Source: Dendrocalamus latiflorus (lineage: Eukaryota; Streptophyta; Magnoliopsida; Poales; Poaceae). From it: 64,000 nucleotides of DNA. The notes beneath the pieces are model-generated. The model did no database searches. It was not told the origin of the DNA and worked only from the letters and a program-made list of their open reading frames with translations. The DNA lies in NCBI GenBank assembly GCA_017311315.1, contig CM029660.1, positions 36,723,507 to 36,787,506 of the forward strand. Reading direction: 5' to 3'. This document shows positions 22,559 through 34,263 of this stretch, piece by piece; within the stretch, counting starts at the first letter, position 1, and each line of letters starts with the position of its first letter. Position numbers and translations under genes: made by a program.

Positions 22559-24808
22559 ATGGCCTCCGCCCGCGCCGCCCTCCTCCGCCGCCACTGCGTC
22601 GCCGCCGCCGCCAACCCCGTACTATTCTCCGGCCACGGCCTCCGCTACCGCAAGCTCGAGGTCATCCTCACCACGGTAACGGCCCACCCACCCACTGCTT
22701 CGATCCGCTCCACTTCACTTGGGCCGCCTCTTTGATGCGTGGGAGGAATGCGTGTGGAATTGCGATGATTTACGAGAATTACATATGTGGGGGGCAAAAA
22801 AATTTCGCTGCTTTTCACCCTTCCTGGTGCGCTGCAGACGATCGATAAGCTGGGGAAGGTGGGAGAGGTGGTGAAGGTGGCGCCAGGGCACTTCCGCAAC
22901 CACCTTATGCCCAAGATGCTCGCTGTCCCAAACATCGACAAGTTCACCATACTCATCAGCGAGCAGCGCAAGGTTTGCTTTGCTCCTTTTGCCCTTAAAT
23001 TTTCCGCAAACGTGTAATTGGTATATTCCATCGCAGTCCACAAGCATGTTTACTAGCTTAGTCGTTTTGACTTTTGAGGCATGCTTTTCAGTGTTTCATA
23101 AACCAAATGTGTCTTTCTCTACGGATATATGAATTGTACTGTGGACTATGGATTCACTTTGTTCATCCGCCAGTTATTGGAATAGTTGTTGCATTGTAGC
23201 TGTTCGATGAAATAGCCTTATGTCGAACTCTATGCTACTTTTACCTGATGCACAAAAAGTGTTAAGTTATTGTGGTTCCGCTAGTTCATCATTACTGAAG
23301 TTTGCTTCTTGTAATGCAGTTAATTTGCATTGTAAACTGTTAATTTGCAGCCTTACAAGTCACTCTCATTTGTTTCATCAGCTTTACCAACATGAAGAGG
23401 AGGTGGTGGTGAAAGAAGTCACACAGGAAGATGATGATGCTCGGGTAGGTTGTGCACTGGCTGCGCGTAATTCTTTTTTTTTGTTTGTTTCATGATCCGC
23501 AGTGTTGATGAGAGATCCTAGTATACAACTAACTGACCTCTTCTATTCACTTTCTGAAAGGCTTGTTGCTACTTAGCCCTCTTCTAGTCCAGAGTTTGCT
23601 TTGACATTTCCTGCTTGGACTTGTGGTTTATTTTGATGCTGTCAACTACATTGTGGTAGACCATGGTGACGAAGTTAGATATCATACCAGTGCTATATCA
23701 GCATATGAACATGCTGTTGTTCTCTGTTCTGTAAAGTTATCTTTTGGACTTCCATATTGAAAAGAATATGAACATGCTGTTGCTCTCTGTTCTGTAAACT
23801 TATCTTTTGGACTTCCATATTGAAAAGAACGGCTATGATCCTGTAGTTAATTAACTTACAAGTCCATTTGCACCATCTGGTATTTAAAAGATTGAACACG
23901 TTGTCTTGAGAAGATATTCTTCTACCTCTCACCTGCTAGCCATTATATTAGATAGTGCTTCTTAAGTTTCTTTGTTAATGTAGTCAACACTGTTCTTAAC
24001 TTCTGATACTGTCTTCAATGACTAAATATGAGCACAGTAGCTTTCCTCTGTCTCTGAAATGTGCACACTTTTGCTGTATATAGAAAGCCCCTTTGATGCG
24101 CACTCGAAACCACATTTTTTTTACTGACTGTAAGATCAAATTTGTGGTCAAATTTAGCTCTGAATATTTCCAATTCTGGTTAAAAATAGATATTGTGTGG
24201 TTTTCCAGTCACACATACTTCCGTTTGTTTTCAAATGTTACTCATTTACTTCTCAACTCAATCATTTGAACAGCATCAAGAGGAGAAACTGAAGGAGTAT
24301 CAAACGGCAGCAAAACGGCTTGATAACGCTCTCTTGGTTAGTATGATTCCACCAAAATTGGAAATCCTACTGCAGCATATTTGTTCCAATCACACAATCT
24401 TGTTTTCGTGTAGGGTACCATACTGCTATTTACATGTGCCACCTAACATGATTTAGTACATGGATGGAAGTACTGATTATCACTGATGTTTTGATAGGTG
24501 TTGAGGCGGTTCATCTCTGTTGGGAACGAGCTGCGTACTCCTGTAAAGAAGGATGAAATTGTTTCTGAGGTGTTTTTTGAGCTCAGCCACCCTCCTTATT
24601 CCAAAAATTCAAATTGTTATTAACATCTGTACTTTACCAACAGGTGGCAAGGCAGCTCAATATCAATATCCACCCAGACAATCTGCATCTGCAGTCACCA
24701 CTGGCATCCCTCGGGGAATTTGAGCTGCCCCTCCGCTTACCGAGGGACATACCGCGCCCAGAAAGCAAGCTACAATGGACTCTCAAGATTAAGATCAGGA
24801 GAAAATAA
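22559..24808 (+). CDS. Mitochondrial large-subunit ribosomal protein bL9m
   Basis: bL9 binds 23S-type rRNA near the base of the L1 stalk. Six exons join in frame: 22559-22675, 22838-22972, 23382-23444, 24274-24336, 24498-24569 and 24644-24808, giving 204 residues. The N-terminus is rich in Ala and Arg (MASARAALLRRHCVAAAA), as in mitochondrial targeting peptides. The bL9 N-domain is clear at about 33-75: RKLEVILTT, then DKLGKVGEVVKVAPGHFRNH and LMPKMLAVPN. A charged connecting helix follows (QHEEEVVVKEVTQEDDDARH, QEEKLKEYQTAAKRLDNALL). The C-terminal part ends KIKIRRK. The start codon lies just after a LINE poly(A) tail, so its promoter and 5' UTR are either LINE-derived or displaced. Confidence 0.92.
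23703..23828. repeat. 63-bp tandem duplication in bL9m intron 3
   Basis: Two head-to-tail copies, 23703-23765 and 23766-23828, start ATATGAACATGCTG and differ by two bases. Confidence 0.92.
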
Positions 24809-27800
24809 CTACACTCCCTGGGGTAATTTTTTTCTCCCTGCAAGCTGGTGAATGACATCAAACCATCGCAGCCTTAGATCAAGAGACGTGTGATATATTT
24901 TTGGAATTGAAGCCTCATGTGTCTCTCTAATTATGCACTCAGATATAATAGCGCTGCAAATTTCTTTCCATTTTGAAAATGAAGTGTTGACTTTTCACCT
25001 TGTGAACTTGCTTCATGTCATTCTTGGCCTGTCTTTGAGCAAGATGGTATGGTTGGCATTGAATAATTCTTTTGGAATAGGTTGCTACTACTGCCTAGCA
25101 TGGCCTTTCTGTGTAGTGTCTAACTGTCTACAATGTTGTATTGTTGTTGACTCGATTATATTCTTGAATTGTTGGTTCCCCCAATCTGGGTGTAAAAGAG
25201 AGATGTAAAGGCTGCGGTTGCAAGGCATCCTAAAAGGAGATGCAGCGCGCGAAAGCTTGCTCGAAAATGCGGCACTACCTAATCATCAAGGGCACGATCT
25301 CGTCGTCATCATCATAATAAAATGGCAATCTCCATTACGTTTTAATCTCCCTACATTGCTCTACGTGTTCTGTACTGGTCTTAAATCTGCAGCCGCATCC
25401 ATATGCTTAAATCCGATCGGATGCGCTGCGCGTTTGTTGCGTTGTTGGGTGTGTTCTGTTTTACTGTGACTAATATGTTACGGCTGTGGTTAATAGGTTT
25501 TAACTTTAGCGCTTATACTAATGAACTAAATGACAATAAGTTGATAAGTTGCTTTGAAAAATTGTCCCGTTCTGAGTTCAAAAAACTGGTGGTTACCGGC
25601 CGGTCACCTGAAAAACCTGTGGGTACCGATAGCAAAAATACCATCTGGAATTTCTTAAATGTAAATTTGAATTTGTGGTTGCATAATGCACTTTCTATAT
25701 TGATTTAGGTATTGTTTATGGTAGATTAACTATTGTATGAACTACAAATATATGAATTATTGTCCTAAGATGTTTTCACGTTTTGTAGGACATCCAGGCT
25801 AGGTAGTACATGCTAGTTTGAGATCATTCTCGGCCACAAGACTCTTTTTTCTACGAATTCCATGATAGCTTACAGTATATTTCGACTTATGGACGTCGAG
25901 ATGCCATCCTATTTTCTTTTGGTGGTGATTCTCATTCCTCCTCATATATATCTTCTCATCCTACTTACTATTATAGAAATCAAGCTAATGTAAGAATTGT
26001 TTACCAGTGGATGGAATCCGTATATTATCAACTAGTTTATAATCATTTAGTACACTTTCTAATGAATATTTATATTATTCCAATTTCTATTTACTTAAAA
26101 CCAGTTTTCTACCGATTTTCCTGGTTTTTGGACCGTTACCGGCTGCCAAAGTGAACAAAATTCGAATTTCGTTTGATAAATTTTGCCCAGTTTTTTTCAA
26201 GTTTCCGGTAACCGGCTGGGGCAGGATTTGCTTCGGTACCGATAATTTCAACCTTAGTCCTGATAAACCGTTTCGAAAAGACGATAAGAAAGCTGTCTCG
26301 TTTGTTTGTGAGGAATGTCATAAACTGAGAAGAATGGGGCGTTATCTCTCTCCTCCATTTGCCTGCGCTTTGACTGAATTGGATGCATTCAATTGAATGA
26401 TTATCCGGAGCCACATGATAGCACATATCATTTGATCGATCGATTGGCCCTCTGATGGCTACCGGCAATCATATTCTTGGTCCTACTTTAAGATCAAAGC
26501 TGAATTACATTGATAGTGACTGGATTGCCGTAGATCTTCCTTGATACAGTGGTGTACTCAGCACCACATTGTTTCCAAACTGTGATTGCCATAGGAGGCT
26601 TGATTCAAAGCATTATGCGGTAATAACAAGTCATCAAGGATTATCACTGGACCAAAGTACTAGCGCAAACTAAGGAACATTAGCAATTAAGAATTAACAA
26701 TCTGAATAATTTTCATGTGGATAGACGCATGCTGTGCTATGCTACCAATGTGTGCCTAATAAAAAGGGCATTCCAAGATCCTACTTTGCTTGAGCACTGC
26801 AAAATACCTTTCCTAGGCAGCAAGAGAGCTGTAAAACGGTCCGTCATCTTAAGGCCCTTTGTCTTGAGGTTAATTCACCTGCAAGGGGATCAGAATTCAC
26901 AAGCAACTTATTAATGCTTCTTTGGGTAGTAGGATAGGAAGAAGAAGTAGCTAGCTCACCTGGATTTGCGGGTCATTATGGCCTTATTAAGCTCTTGTTC
27001 ACGCTTCAACAGTGCTTACGGTTGTTTAGTTAGACTTCACTTTGAGACCACAAATTTTGGCATCCGATGAAATGGTGTCATGCATCTGTGGTCCTAAGAG
27101 CTGCTTTGGAGGTCATAATCTTCAATCAAGAAATGGCAGGCAGTGGTCCTTACTATCGGACTATATCTATCAGTGAAAGGTCAAACAAATATTGGTCCAT
27201 GATGTCTTTTCCTCCTCCTGTCTAATAAGCTATTTTATGGATCAGTTGAATTTGGAGGAATAAACTTTTACAGACCTGTCACATTGGAGCATGTTGATAT
27301 ATGAACACACACATATATATACACTAACTTGTGGCCCCCACTTCAGAACAGACAAGACACAAGGCATGCGTTTCAACTGCATCATGTATTCATGTGGTTA
27401 AGCTCACCTAATGCTGGTTTGTGCAGAAAAAAAAAAGTTCACCTAATAGAGATATATACACCTGATAAGTGTGGAGGGGCCAAGTGAAATAAAAAAAAAA
27501 TTAAGGTCTACATGTGATGAGGGGCAAAGCCCATGTGACACCCAATGATTCATGCCTAAACAAAATACATATCACCATAAGAAATAATTGATACTCAAGT
27601 GTGGAAGTTTTCAAAAGCACGGTGTACAAAGCAGAGGACAGCATGCTAAGTAGCCGCTTGGCTATAATACAACCAATTGAAGCAAGGAGTTTTGGTTAAG
27701 ATATCTCATGCCTTCCAGGGCAGAACATGAATGATCTCTCAAGCCTCGCCTGTGTAGACATAGCTGGTACTAGTAGTGCTATAGTGAAAGTGAGAGATGA

Positions 27801-28127
27801 GGAGAGGGAGAGCCAACAAGACAAATCAAAGTGTCACAAGAAAAGTTGATCAAAGCTTGCAACAATCGTCATGAAAGGTTCAAAAATCTCAACCGCAAAT
27901 AAAAATGGCTCAAAGGTGAACTGCAAATTGCCCTTCATTTATGCAGCCGAGTACGAAAGGACAAAGTGTATTATGATACTGAAAGGTACAAATGAAGTAG
28001 TGATGACTCCCAAAAGAATTTCATACAGGTCTACTGGTACTAGCAAATCAGCTTCAACATTCACTGAATACGTCAATTTAGGGTACAAAGGAATCACCTT
28101 TAATCCCCTTGAAAATTGTAACTCTTG
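24809..28127. other. Intergenic region between bL9m and GRAS genes
   Basis: After a probable bL9m 3' UTR (to about 25200) the sequence is AT-rich and without a credible exon. Between 25580 and 26260 there are several inverted or direct copies of a CCGGTTACCGG-like motif (GGTTACCGGCCGG near 25591, TCCGGTAACCGG near 26203), which suggests an old DNA transposon of unknown family. A/T-rich dinucleotide runs occur near 27300. I see nothing else. Confidence 0.45.
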
Positions 28128-28229
28128 CCTGTTTGGAACACAGGAATTTCGCAGGAATTTCGCAGGAATTTTACAGGAAACAGTTCAATTCCCGCAGGAA
28201 TCGGAGGAAAATCCCGCATTCCAAACAGG
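28128..28229. mobile_element. 102-bp MITE, hAT-like ends
   Basis: It has 11-bp perfect terminal inverted repeats, CCTGTTTGGAA at the left and TTCCAAACAGG at the right. The interior repeats GCAGGAATTT. Ends of this sequence are common in small grass MITEs. No clear 8-bp target duplication is visible, so the hAT assignment is tentative. Confidence 0.6.
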
Positions 28230-29459
28230 GCCATAGATCTGACTGCACATTTAGCATATTATGGACCATCTCATTTGACGTAACAATTGACGTAGCAACT
28301 GCAAGCGAAAGACTAGATGTACGAGTGACAGTACCATCTCATTTGCCATTTGACAAAATATGTTACTAATTTACTACAAGTTTGTGCCTTTTCAAATGTT
28401 CCTTAAATGGCTACTGAAACAAGCGGCAAGATTGGCATATGCACATAATCAAAAGCCAGTGTCATCTCACAGATGACGACGCTTCAACAGAAACATTTCT
28501 TTGTTTACTAGTAGGTGTGAGGATGCATACATGTTAACCCTTCACTTCAGTGTTTGTGCTGAAAGAAAGAAAAACAGCATTCATGCACTACAGTTCCATT
28601 ACCAAGCCATCTCAACAACCCTCTACATCATGCTAATGGGGCCAATGTGTAGTAAATTGCAGTTCCATCTGAAGAAAAACAAGAGAAATCTTCAGGAGAA
28701 AACAAGGATGCAAATTGTAATCCTGATGAGTGAAAGATGGGAGTAGCGCAATGGATCTCACTTGTTAATAAAGGCACATCACATTCATATTACTGTTCAT
28801 GGTTGCTGCCCTTTTAAAAAACTAGGGAAAAAAATGTGACAAGCAGAAAAGTCCAATCATTCAGCACACCTTGCTTGTAAGCTGATTGATGCAAACAATA
28901 ACAGTGCACGCACTGATTATAAGATTTGGAGCTCAAAGGTAAACCTCTCGATTGCTTGCCGTTAGTACAAGCTACTAGTTTGAACAGTACTCAACTGAAC
29001 TGAGCTATGTACAATTATCCAATGGCAATTTTCCTCTGTTTTCTCCAGAATTTTTGTCCTGATTTCCACTGGAAGAGCCTTAATTGGCTAGGTGGAGGGG
29101 GAGAACCATTACTACTGATCTGTAATATGACTTGCACAAATACACGCATGCGCACACAGATCGACAAAATGAACAATTAATCACAAGCTTGGGGGTTAAT
29201 AATCTTCAGCATTTCCAATTTTCCATTGTTCATAGCGCATACCAATTGTACAACCTTGACATGGAGCAAGAATTCTCCTAGGCAATAATTCCGTTACCCA
29301 ATTGCTAATTCATATCACAAAACAAGTTGACTACTACTTGAAAAGATTCAAGTTTGGCAAGCTGAACAATCTACTGCAACTGTACCAGGCTGCTCAGGTT
29401 TTGCAACCCAACATAACAAGAGAAGGAAGAAGGCCATGCCTTGCCAGCATCGACGTTCA
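28230..29459. other. Region downstream of the GRAS gene
   Basis: It contains the probable GRAS 3' UTR next to 29459. Otherwise it is AT-rich and holds no recognisable gene or repeat. Confidence 0.5.
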
Positions 29460-31013
29460 TCACCGCCATGCTGACACCGACACGAGCTCCGACCGCTGCC
29501 ACCACAGCGCTAGCGCCGCCTGGCGCTTCTCGACGTGGAAGCCATGGTTGGCTGTGCGCCTGAGCAGGCATTCGGCCTGCGCCTCCGCCGCATTGCTGAG
29601 CTGCCGAGGCGCAAACCCGGCGGACACAATCATGGACTGCCATGGGGGCAGCTTGCCGCCGAGCACAAGGCGCTCGATCCTCGGTCGCAGAATGAACTGC
29701 TCGACCTTGGTCACCACGTCCGGCGACGCGCCCGCTGCGTCCAGCGATTCAAGAAGCGCGGCGCAGGACCGCAGGAGGTTGAGGGCGTGATGCGGGAGCG
29801 GCAGGTCGCAGTGGTCGCATCCGTGGTCGACGCACACGACAATGGCAGGATGGAGCTGCTTGACGACATGGAGAGACGTGGGCGCCGGCGAGAAGGTTCC
29901 TGAGCCAATTGGGAGATGGACGGCGACGGCTTCGTCGGGCGCTGCCGATAAGCCCATGGGCGGAGACGGGTCGAAGGGGTCGAACACAATGGCATTGAAC
30001 TCAAATGGGATCCCGAGCTCCGCGGCGAAGCGAGTCAAGCTCTCGTGGGTGAGGTGGAGCTCGAGGGGGTGCCTTGAGCCCGGCGAGACCAATGCCGTCA
30101 CCTTCAGGGTCGGCGGCGGCAGTGGCGCAACAGTGCGGCGCCACTGGTGCGCGAGCTCCTGCATGAGGGGCGGCCACTGGCCGCCGAAGCCGACGTCGAA
30201 GTCGATGACGTGGACGCGGCGCGAGCCGCCGAGCGCGTCGAGGAACGCCTGTGTGGTTGTGAAGCTGGCGAACTGAACGGTCGGGGACACGTCCGCTAGA
30301 GCCTTGTGCGCGGTGAGCTTTAGCGCGACGTCGAGCGGCGAGGAGACGGAGCCGGGCGGGAGGGCTGTGGGCGGGAGCAGGCGCAGGAGCGCGTCCCGGA
30401 GGTGAGCGGCGGCGCGGAGGAGAGGAGGGTGCCCCGGCGGCAGCGGCGGTGAGGGGAGCCGATGATTGAGCCGCGCCAATATCCCGCGCGCGCCAGTGGA
30501 GTCCCCTGCGTTGGCGCGGCGCGCCGCCTCGAGGAGCTCGTCCACCGCGGCCTGAGGGTCGAGATCCTCGGCGCCGGCGGAGACGAGGAGCGGCTGCGCT
30601 GGGAGTTGCAGCGGGAGCTGCGGCAGCGAGCACGCCTCGACGGCCGCTGGTTCTTGGTGTGGCGGCGGAAGCAAGAAGGGGTCAAAGGCGGGGCCTTTGA
30701 AGCCGAAGGCGTCGCCGTCGCCGTCGGCGTAGCCGGCGTCCATGATCCATCGGAGGAAGGAGCTGTCCTGGGGCTGCGCGGCGGGCGCGGCCATGTCACC
30801 GGAGAGGACGGTCTCCCAGTCCTCGGCGCTTATGGGGGGAGGCTCGGGCGCCGAGGAGTAGGAGGAGGCGGCGCCGCCGAGGGAGGAGGAGGTGGGCGGG
30901 CTGGGGCTGCGGTTGTAGAGGACGGAGGTGGGCTCTGGAGACTTGTTGAGGCGCTTGGCGGCGGCGGCGTGGTCCAGGTCGAGCTCTAGCTTGGGGTGGA
31001 GATGGCAGGACAT
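29460..31013 (-). CDS. GRAS transcription regulator, HAM/SCL6-22-27 clade
   Basis: HAM-clade GRAS proteins maintain shoot and root meristems and are controlled by miR171. The gene is intronless and codes for 517 residues, usual for this clade. The variable N-terminal half is rich in Pro, Ser and Ala and includes SAEDWETVLSG and SFLRWIMDAG. The GRAS domain fills about 155-517. It holds LELLEAARRA-like leucine-rich sequence (DELLEAARRANAGDSTGARG), the VHIID-type motif VHVIDFDVGFGGQWPPLMQE (about 260-280), a PFYRE-type region (IPFEFNAIVFDP) and a C-terminal SAW motif (LWWQRSELVSVSAWR). A full miR171 site is in the coding region. A foldback transposon lies about 310-580 bp upstream of the ATG. 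I recall a rice chromosome 6 homologue that is a miR171 target; the clade placement is from motifs, not a tree. Confidence 0.93.
   Translation of the reverse strand: MSCHLHPKLELDLDHAAAAKRLNKSPEPTSVLYNRSPSPPTSSSLGGAASSYSSAPEPPPISAEDWETVLSGDMAAPAAQPQDSSFLRWIMDAGYADGDGDAFGFKGPAFDPFLLPPPHQEPAAVEACSLPQLPLQLPAQPLLVSAGAEDLDPQAAVDELLEAARRANAGDSTGARGILARLNHRLPSPPLPPGHPPLLRAAAHLRDALLRLLPPTALPPGSVSSPLDVALKLTAHKALADVSPTVQFASFTTTQAFLDALGGSRRVHVIDFDVGFGGQWPPLMQELAHQWRRTVAPLPPPTLKVTALVSPGSRHPLELHLTHESLTRFAAELGIPFEFNAIVFDPFDPSPPMGLSAAPDEAVAVHLPIGSGTFSPAPTSLHVVKQLHPAIVVCVDHGCDHCDLPLPHHALNLLRSCAALLESLDAAGASPDVVTKVEQFILRPRIERLVLGGKLPPWQSMIVSAGFAPRQLSNAAEAQAECLLRRTANHGFHVEKRQAALALWWQRSELVSVSAWR
30463..30483 (-). 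promoter_or_regulatory. miR171 complementary site in GRAS mRNA
   Basis: On the plus strand these 21 bases read exactly as the miR171b/c sequence (TGATTGAGCCGCGCC, then AATATC), so the GRAS mRNA is complementary along its whole length. The site codes for ILARLNH near residue 180, the position conserved in SCL6/22/27 genes. Cleavage would be expected between bases 10 and 11 of the miRNA. Confidence 0.95.
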
Positions 31014-31322
31014 GGTCCACAGCTCCAGCCTTCAGCGCGGAAGTGGGAGCCGGAGGAGAGGGGAAGAGCCGTACGTATGCTAGCTGTGTGGTGTTGCCGA
31101 GTTGGTGGTGTATATGGCATGTGCGCCGTGGTGTGTACGCGGTGGTGGCTGGCCGGGAGGAGAGGAGAGGGAGGTGGTGGTGTTGGAGTGAGACAAAGCC
31201 TTCGCTACTTGTGTCGCCCCGCTCCTTTCCCTATACGACTTGCCTTTCTTCTCCTGCTTGGCGCTTCCCATTTCCTAGTCTCTGCGCTCTCTCCTGGTCT
31301 GGCCGAAAGAGAGAGCTGAGTG

Positions 31323-31595
31323 AAAGGAATGGGAATCGAATCCTCTGCAGTCGGCAGACGCGACGGTAGAGTGCAGTCGTGAATGTGAGCTGTTGGATTA
31401 GAAAAGAACGGTCCAGATCGATTGCTACAGTATTTCCCGTACAGTGAGCTACAGTACATTTTACTGTAGCTCACTGTACGGGAAATACTGTAGCAATCGA
31501 TCTGGACCGTTCTTTTCTAATCCAACAGCTCACATTCACGACTGCACTCTACCGTCGCGTCTGCCGACTGCAGAGGATCCGATTCCAAAGGAATG
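31323..31595. mobile_element. Foldback MITE with long near-perfect arms and 9-bp TSD
   Basis: Arms 31332-31456 and 31462-31586 are inverted copies of 125 bases with a single mismatch near the outer ends, separated by a 5-base loop. Directly outside each arm is the same 9-mer, AAAGGAATG (31323-31331 and 31587-31595). A 9-bp duplication is typical of Mutator-like elements, and long-armed foldback MITEs of that superfamily are known in grasses. It has no coding capacity. It sits upstream of the divergently read GRAS start codon. The almost identical arms point to a recent origin. Confidence 0.85.
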
Positions 31596-31881
31596 AGCCA
31601 ATGGTGAGTTTTTTTTTTGAGGCGTGGATTTGGTTTTTGCCTTGTATTTTTAAATCTTTCTATTTGTAAGAGAGAACATATAGAGAGAAAAAATTACACG
31701 TGATTTTAAATGGTATAACTGAACTCGGTATAGTATCTACTACAATCTATCTATAGACTCTACCTTTAAAAGACGTATCATTTGAAAGCTAGTTACTGTA
31801 GCAGTAAGTCAAAAGGCCAAAACCCGAGTGGAAACGAATCTACCCAATGTCTAATGGTGCTGTATGAATTCACTTTTGCGT

Positions 31882-32166
31882 CTAGCTAATATGAACATCT
31901 GACTTTTTTAGACTTTGGTAACCATAGTGTGTGGCCACCAAAAATTTGGCTAGAGCCAGTCGTCCAAGGATTCCATTGTATACAGTTTCAAAATTTACTA
32001 TATCAAAAGGGATCCTTTCCATTCGAAAGTTACTAGGACTTCCAAATGTAGCTAGTGGGCATAGTTGCCCAATTAGTTTGGCTGAAGATTCTGAAACTAT
32101 GCCATGGAAGGCGCAACCATGATTGGATAGAACCCTTACAAACAGTGGCAAATAGTTTGCCATCAC
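31882..32166 (-). pseudogene. Ty3/Gypsy pol fragment (protease/RT linker)
   Basis: A 94-residue frame contains FRMERIPFDIVNFETVYNGI followed by LGRLALAKFLVATHYGYQSL. This matches the plant Gypsy pattern, in which the aspartic protease ends and a 'YNAILGRPALAKF'-like segment leads to reverse transcriptase. No other pol domain is next to it, so it is an isolated scrap. Confidence 0.7.
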
Positions 32167-32325
32167 ATTGTCATCGTCTCAAGTAGCCTTGATTACAGTT
32201 GTATAAATTTGTAAGAATTCCAATAGGTTCTGCTTCCCATCAAATTTCTCGAGATTAGCCGGTCAAAATCTATCCGGCCATCATATTACCTGGAGGCCTA
32301 CCGAGAAGGTTCGACAACCCGTGTT

Positions 32326-32526
32326 CTACTAGTCGATTGTAACTTTATTTATACCGACCAAAATCGTACGTGAGTATCTCTATAAATTATCTACCAAAAT
32401 CGCACTGGAGGACAATAATATTTCTACATTATCTATTTTTCAAACAAAGTGTTTTTTAGGAAGAATCTACTAGTCAATTACAGTACACACTGTAGTAACT
32501 TTATTTATATTGACCAAAATTGTTAA
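32326..32526. repeat. Two copies of a dispersed repeat
   Basis: Two diverged units both hold TACTAGTC(A/G)ATT and AACTTTATTTATA(C/T)(C/T)GACC (32326-32368 and 32469-32526). A related copy lies inverted at about 47250-47395. The family is not identified. Confidence 0.55.
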
Positions 32527-33997
32527 ACTAAAACCAAAAGATAAAGTTAAAAAAAATATGAAACGCCCCAATTCCGGTAGAAATTGGATGGATCATGTCA
32601 CCGTTGGTGTGGCCGGCTTCGTCGGCAGCACAAGACAAAACTTTGCTACGTGGAGTAACAGTACCGTACTGTAGCGCGTAAGGTAGCAGGAATTGTTCCG
32701 CCCGCCATCACTTCACTACAGTAGGCGAGTAAAAAAAATGAATGGAATGGGAGCACTGTCTGTCAGCTACTCTCTCTGCTCGTAAAGTTCTATGGACTTT
32801 TCCTTGCAGGCAACTGTACTACACCATGACCTCATGAATGATAATCTGGCATATATAGCATAATATAATTGATGTACGAGTGGTTGCAGAAATCTGAATT
32901 ACGATCCTGTTTTTCCAGGTTTTCGATGGCTTCGACTTCAGTTTCCCCAAAACCGAAATAAGAGATTTTTTAAACGGAGTCACTTTTACCGGGTCAGGTG
33001 CTAACTGTTAAGGATTACTCCTCGCCAAACGGCGCTTGTGCAGAGAATATAGCGAGTTTGGCTTGCTGATCAGCCACCTGGGTGGTGTTTTCTATCTGTA
33101 CTTGATCCGTGACACTGATTATTTGGTATTCAAACTCCTTATATACATGATCGACCTAGTAAAAAACAAAGGGCCTCATCACAATACAAACTCTCAGTGT
33201 ATCCTTCCTTACCCAATATATGCTCCACCCATCTAGTGTCTGCACAAGGGTTTTCTTCAGTCTGTGAGTGCTGCACCTGGGAAGTCTCAGTTACTTTATA
33301 AAATTTTGGTCAAGGGTACTTGCATGTGTTGTACAATAGTCATGCATATGCTTTTTGGAGTAACTGGTAACGGCGATGTGCTTTACCACTTTCATGATCA
33401 TAATCCTTCAAAATATTGCCACATGTATTTGAAAGTGATATTTTAGATTTTATCTCATTGCCAATCCAAGAAGTTGGGTGTTGCTAGAGTGAAGAACTTG
33501 TCTTTTTAGGACTGCCGGAGCAAAGACCTTTCTAATTCTCTTGTGCTAAACTTACTTGGGTAAATTCCTGTAGCACTAGTGCCCTCATCAACTTGAAGTT
33601 ATTCACAGCAGCCTGGAATGGCTCCTTTTTTTTGTTTCTGTCTGGTGGCATGTTTTGCTCCCTGCATCTACTAGTTGAGAAACATGGAAAATACATGTGC
33701 TAAAAAAGAGATTATCTCACTTAATCTCTATGTGGAGTGGAAATACTTTTTCACCTCATAAAGTAATAGGTAGCATCACTATGCAGAACTGCAAGGTGGA
33801 TAGGACATAGGAGTGTAGGACAATGCTGGTTGTGCCACTTCCTGAAAGCTGAAACCGGCACCGCAAGAAACTTCATGAGAATAAAGAAGGCCTATACAAT
33901 TATGAAAAATAGGTACCTGCAAATCTTCATGTCCAATTGCATCAAGATTGCATCGTTGCCATCTTGCTGATTACCAACTACATAACTGAATTTGTAG

Positions 33998-34222
33998 ATT
34001 GCTGAAACTGCAAGAGATCTGGGGATTCCAATCATAGCAGACAAGGTTTATGCACATATGGTCTTTGGTGGCAGCAAGTTTGTGCCAATGGTCTCCTTTG
34101 CCCACATTACACCAGTTATCAGCATTGGAGCATTGTCAAAGAGCTTCATGCTACCAGGCTGGCATCTTGGTTGGTTTGCCTCTTGTGACCGTAGCAGTGC
34201 ACTCAAACATGCAAGGCACTAG
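33998..34222 (+). pseudogene. Tyrosine/nicotianamine aminotransferase exon fragment
   Basis: After an acceptor-like TTTGTAG, 74 codons read IAETARDLGIPIIADKVYAH and on through VISIGALSKSFMLPGWHLGW before a stop. This is the PLP-binding part of class I aminotransferases of the TAT/NAAT family; the Schiff-base lysine in GALSK is present. The usual ADEVY is ADKVY. No upstream or downstream exon of the gene was found nearby, so it is a captured or left-over piece. Confidence 0.75.
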
Positions 34223-34263
34223 ATTCTTCTCATATTTTCACATTCTTGCTACATGCATCCCCT

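Noticed and set aside
29535..30989. Several long plus-strand frames opposite the GRAS gene
   Set aside because: They are antisense shadows of a GC-rich single-exon gene with no domain similarity.
31332..31586. Foldback as a miRNA precursor
   Set aside because: The arms are 125 bases long and almost perfect, unlike plant miRNA hairpins, and a 9-bp TSD explains the structure as a transposon.
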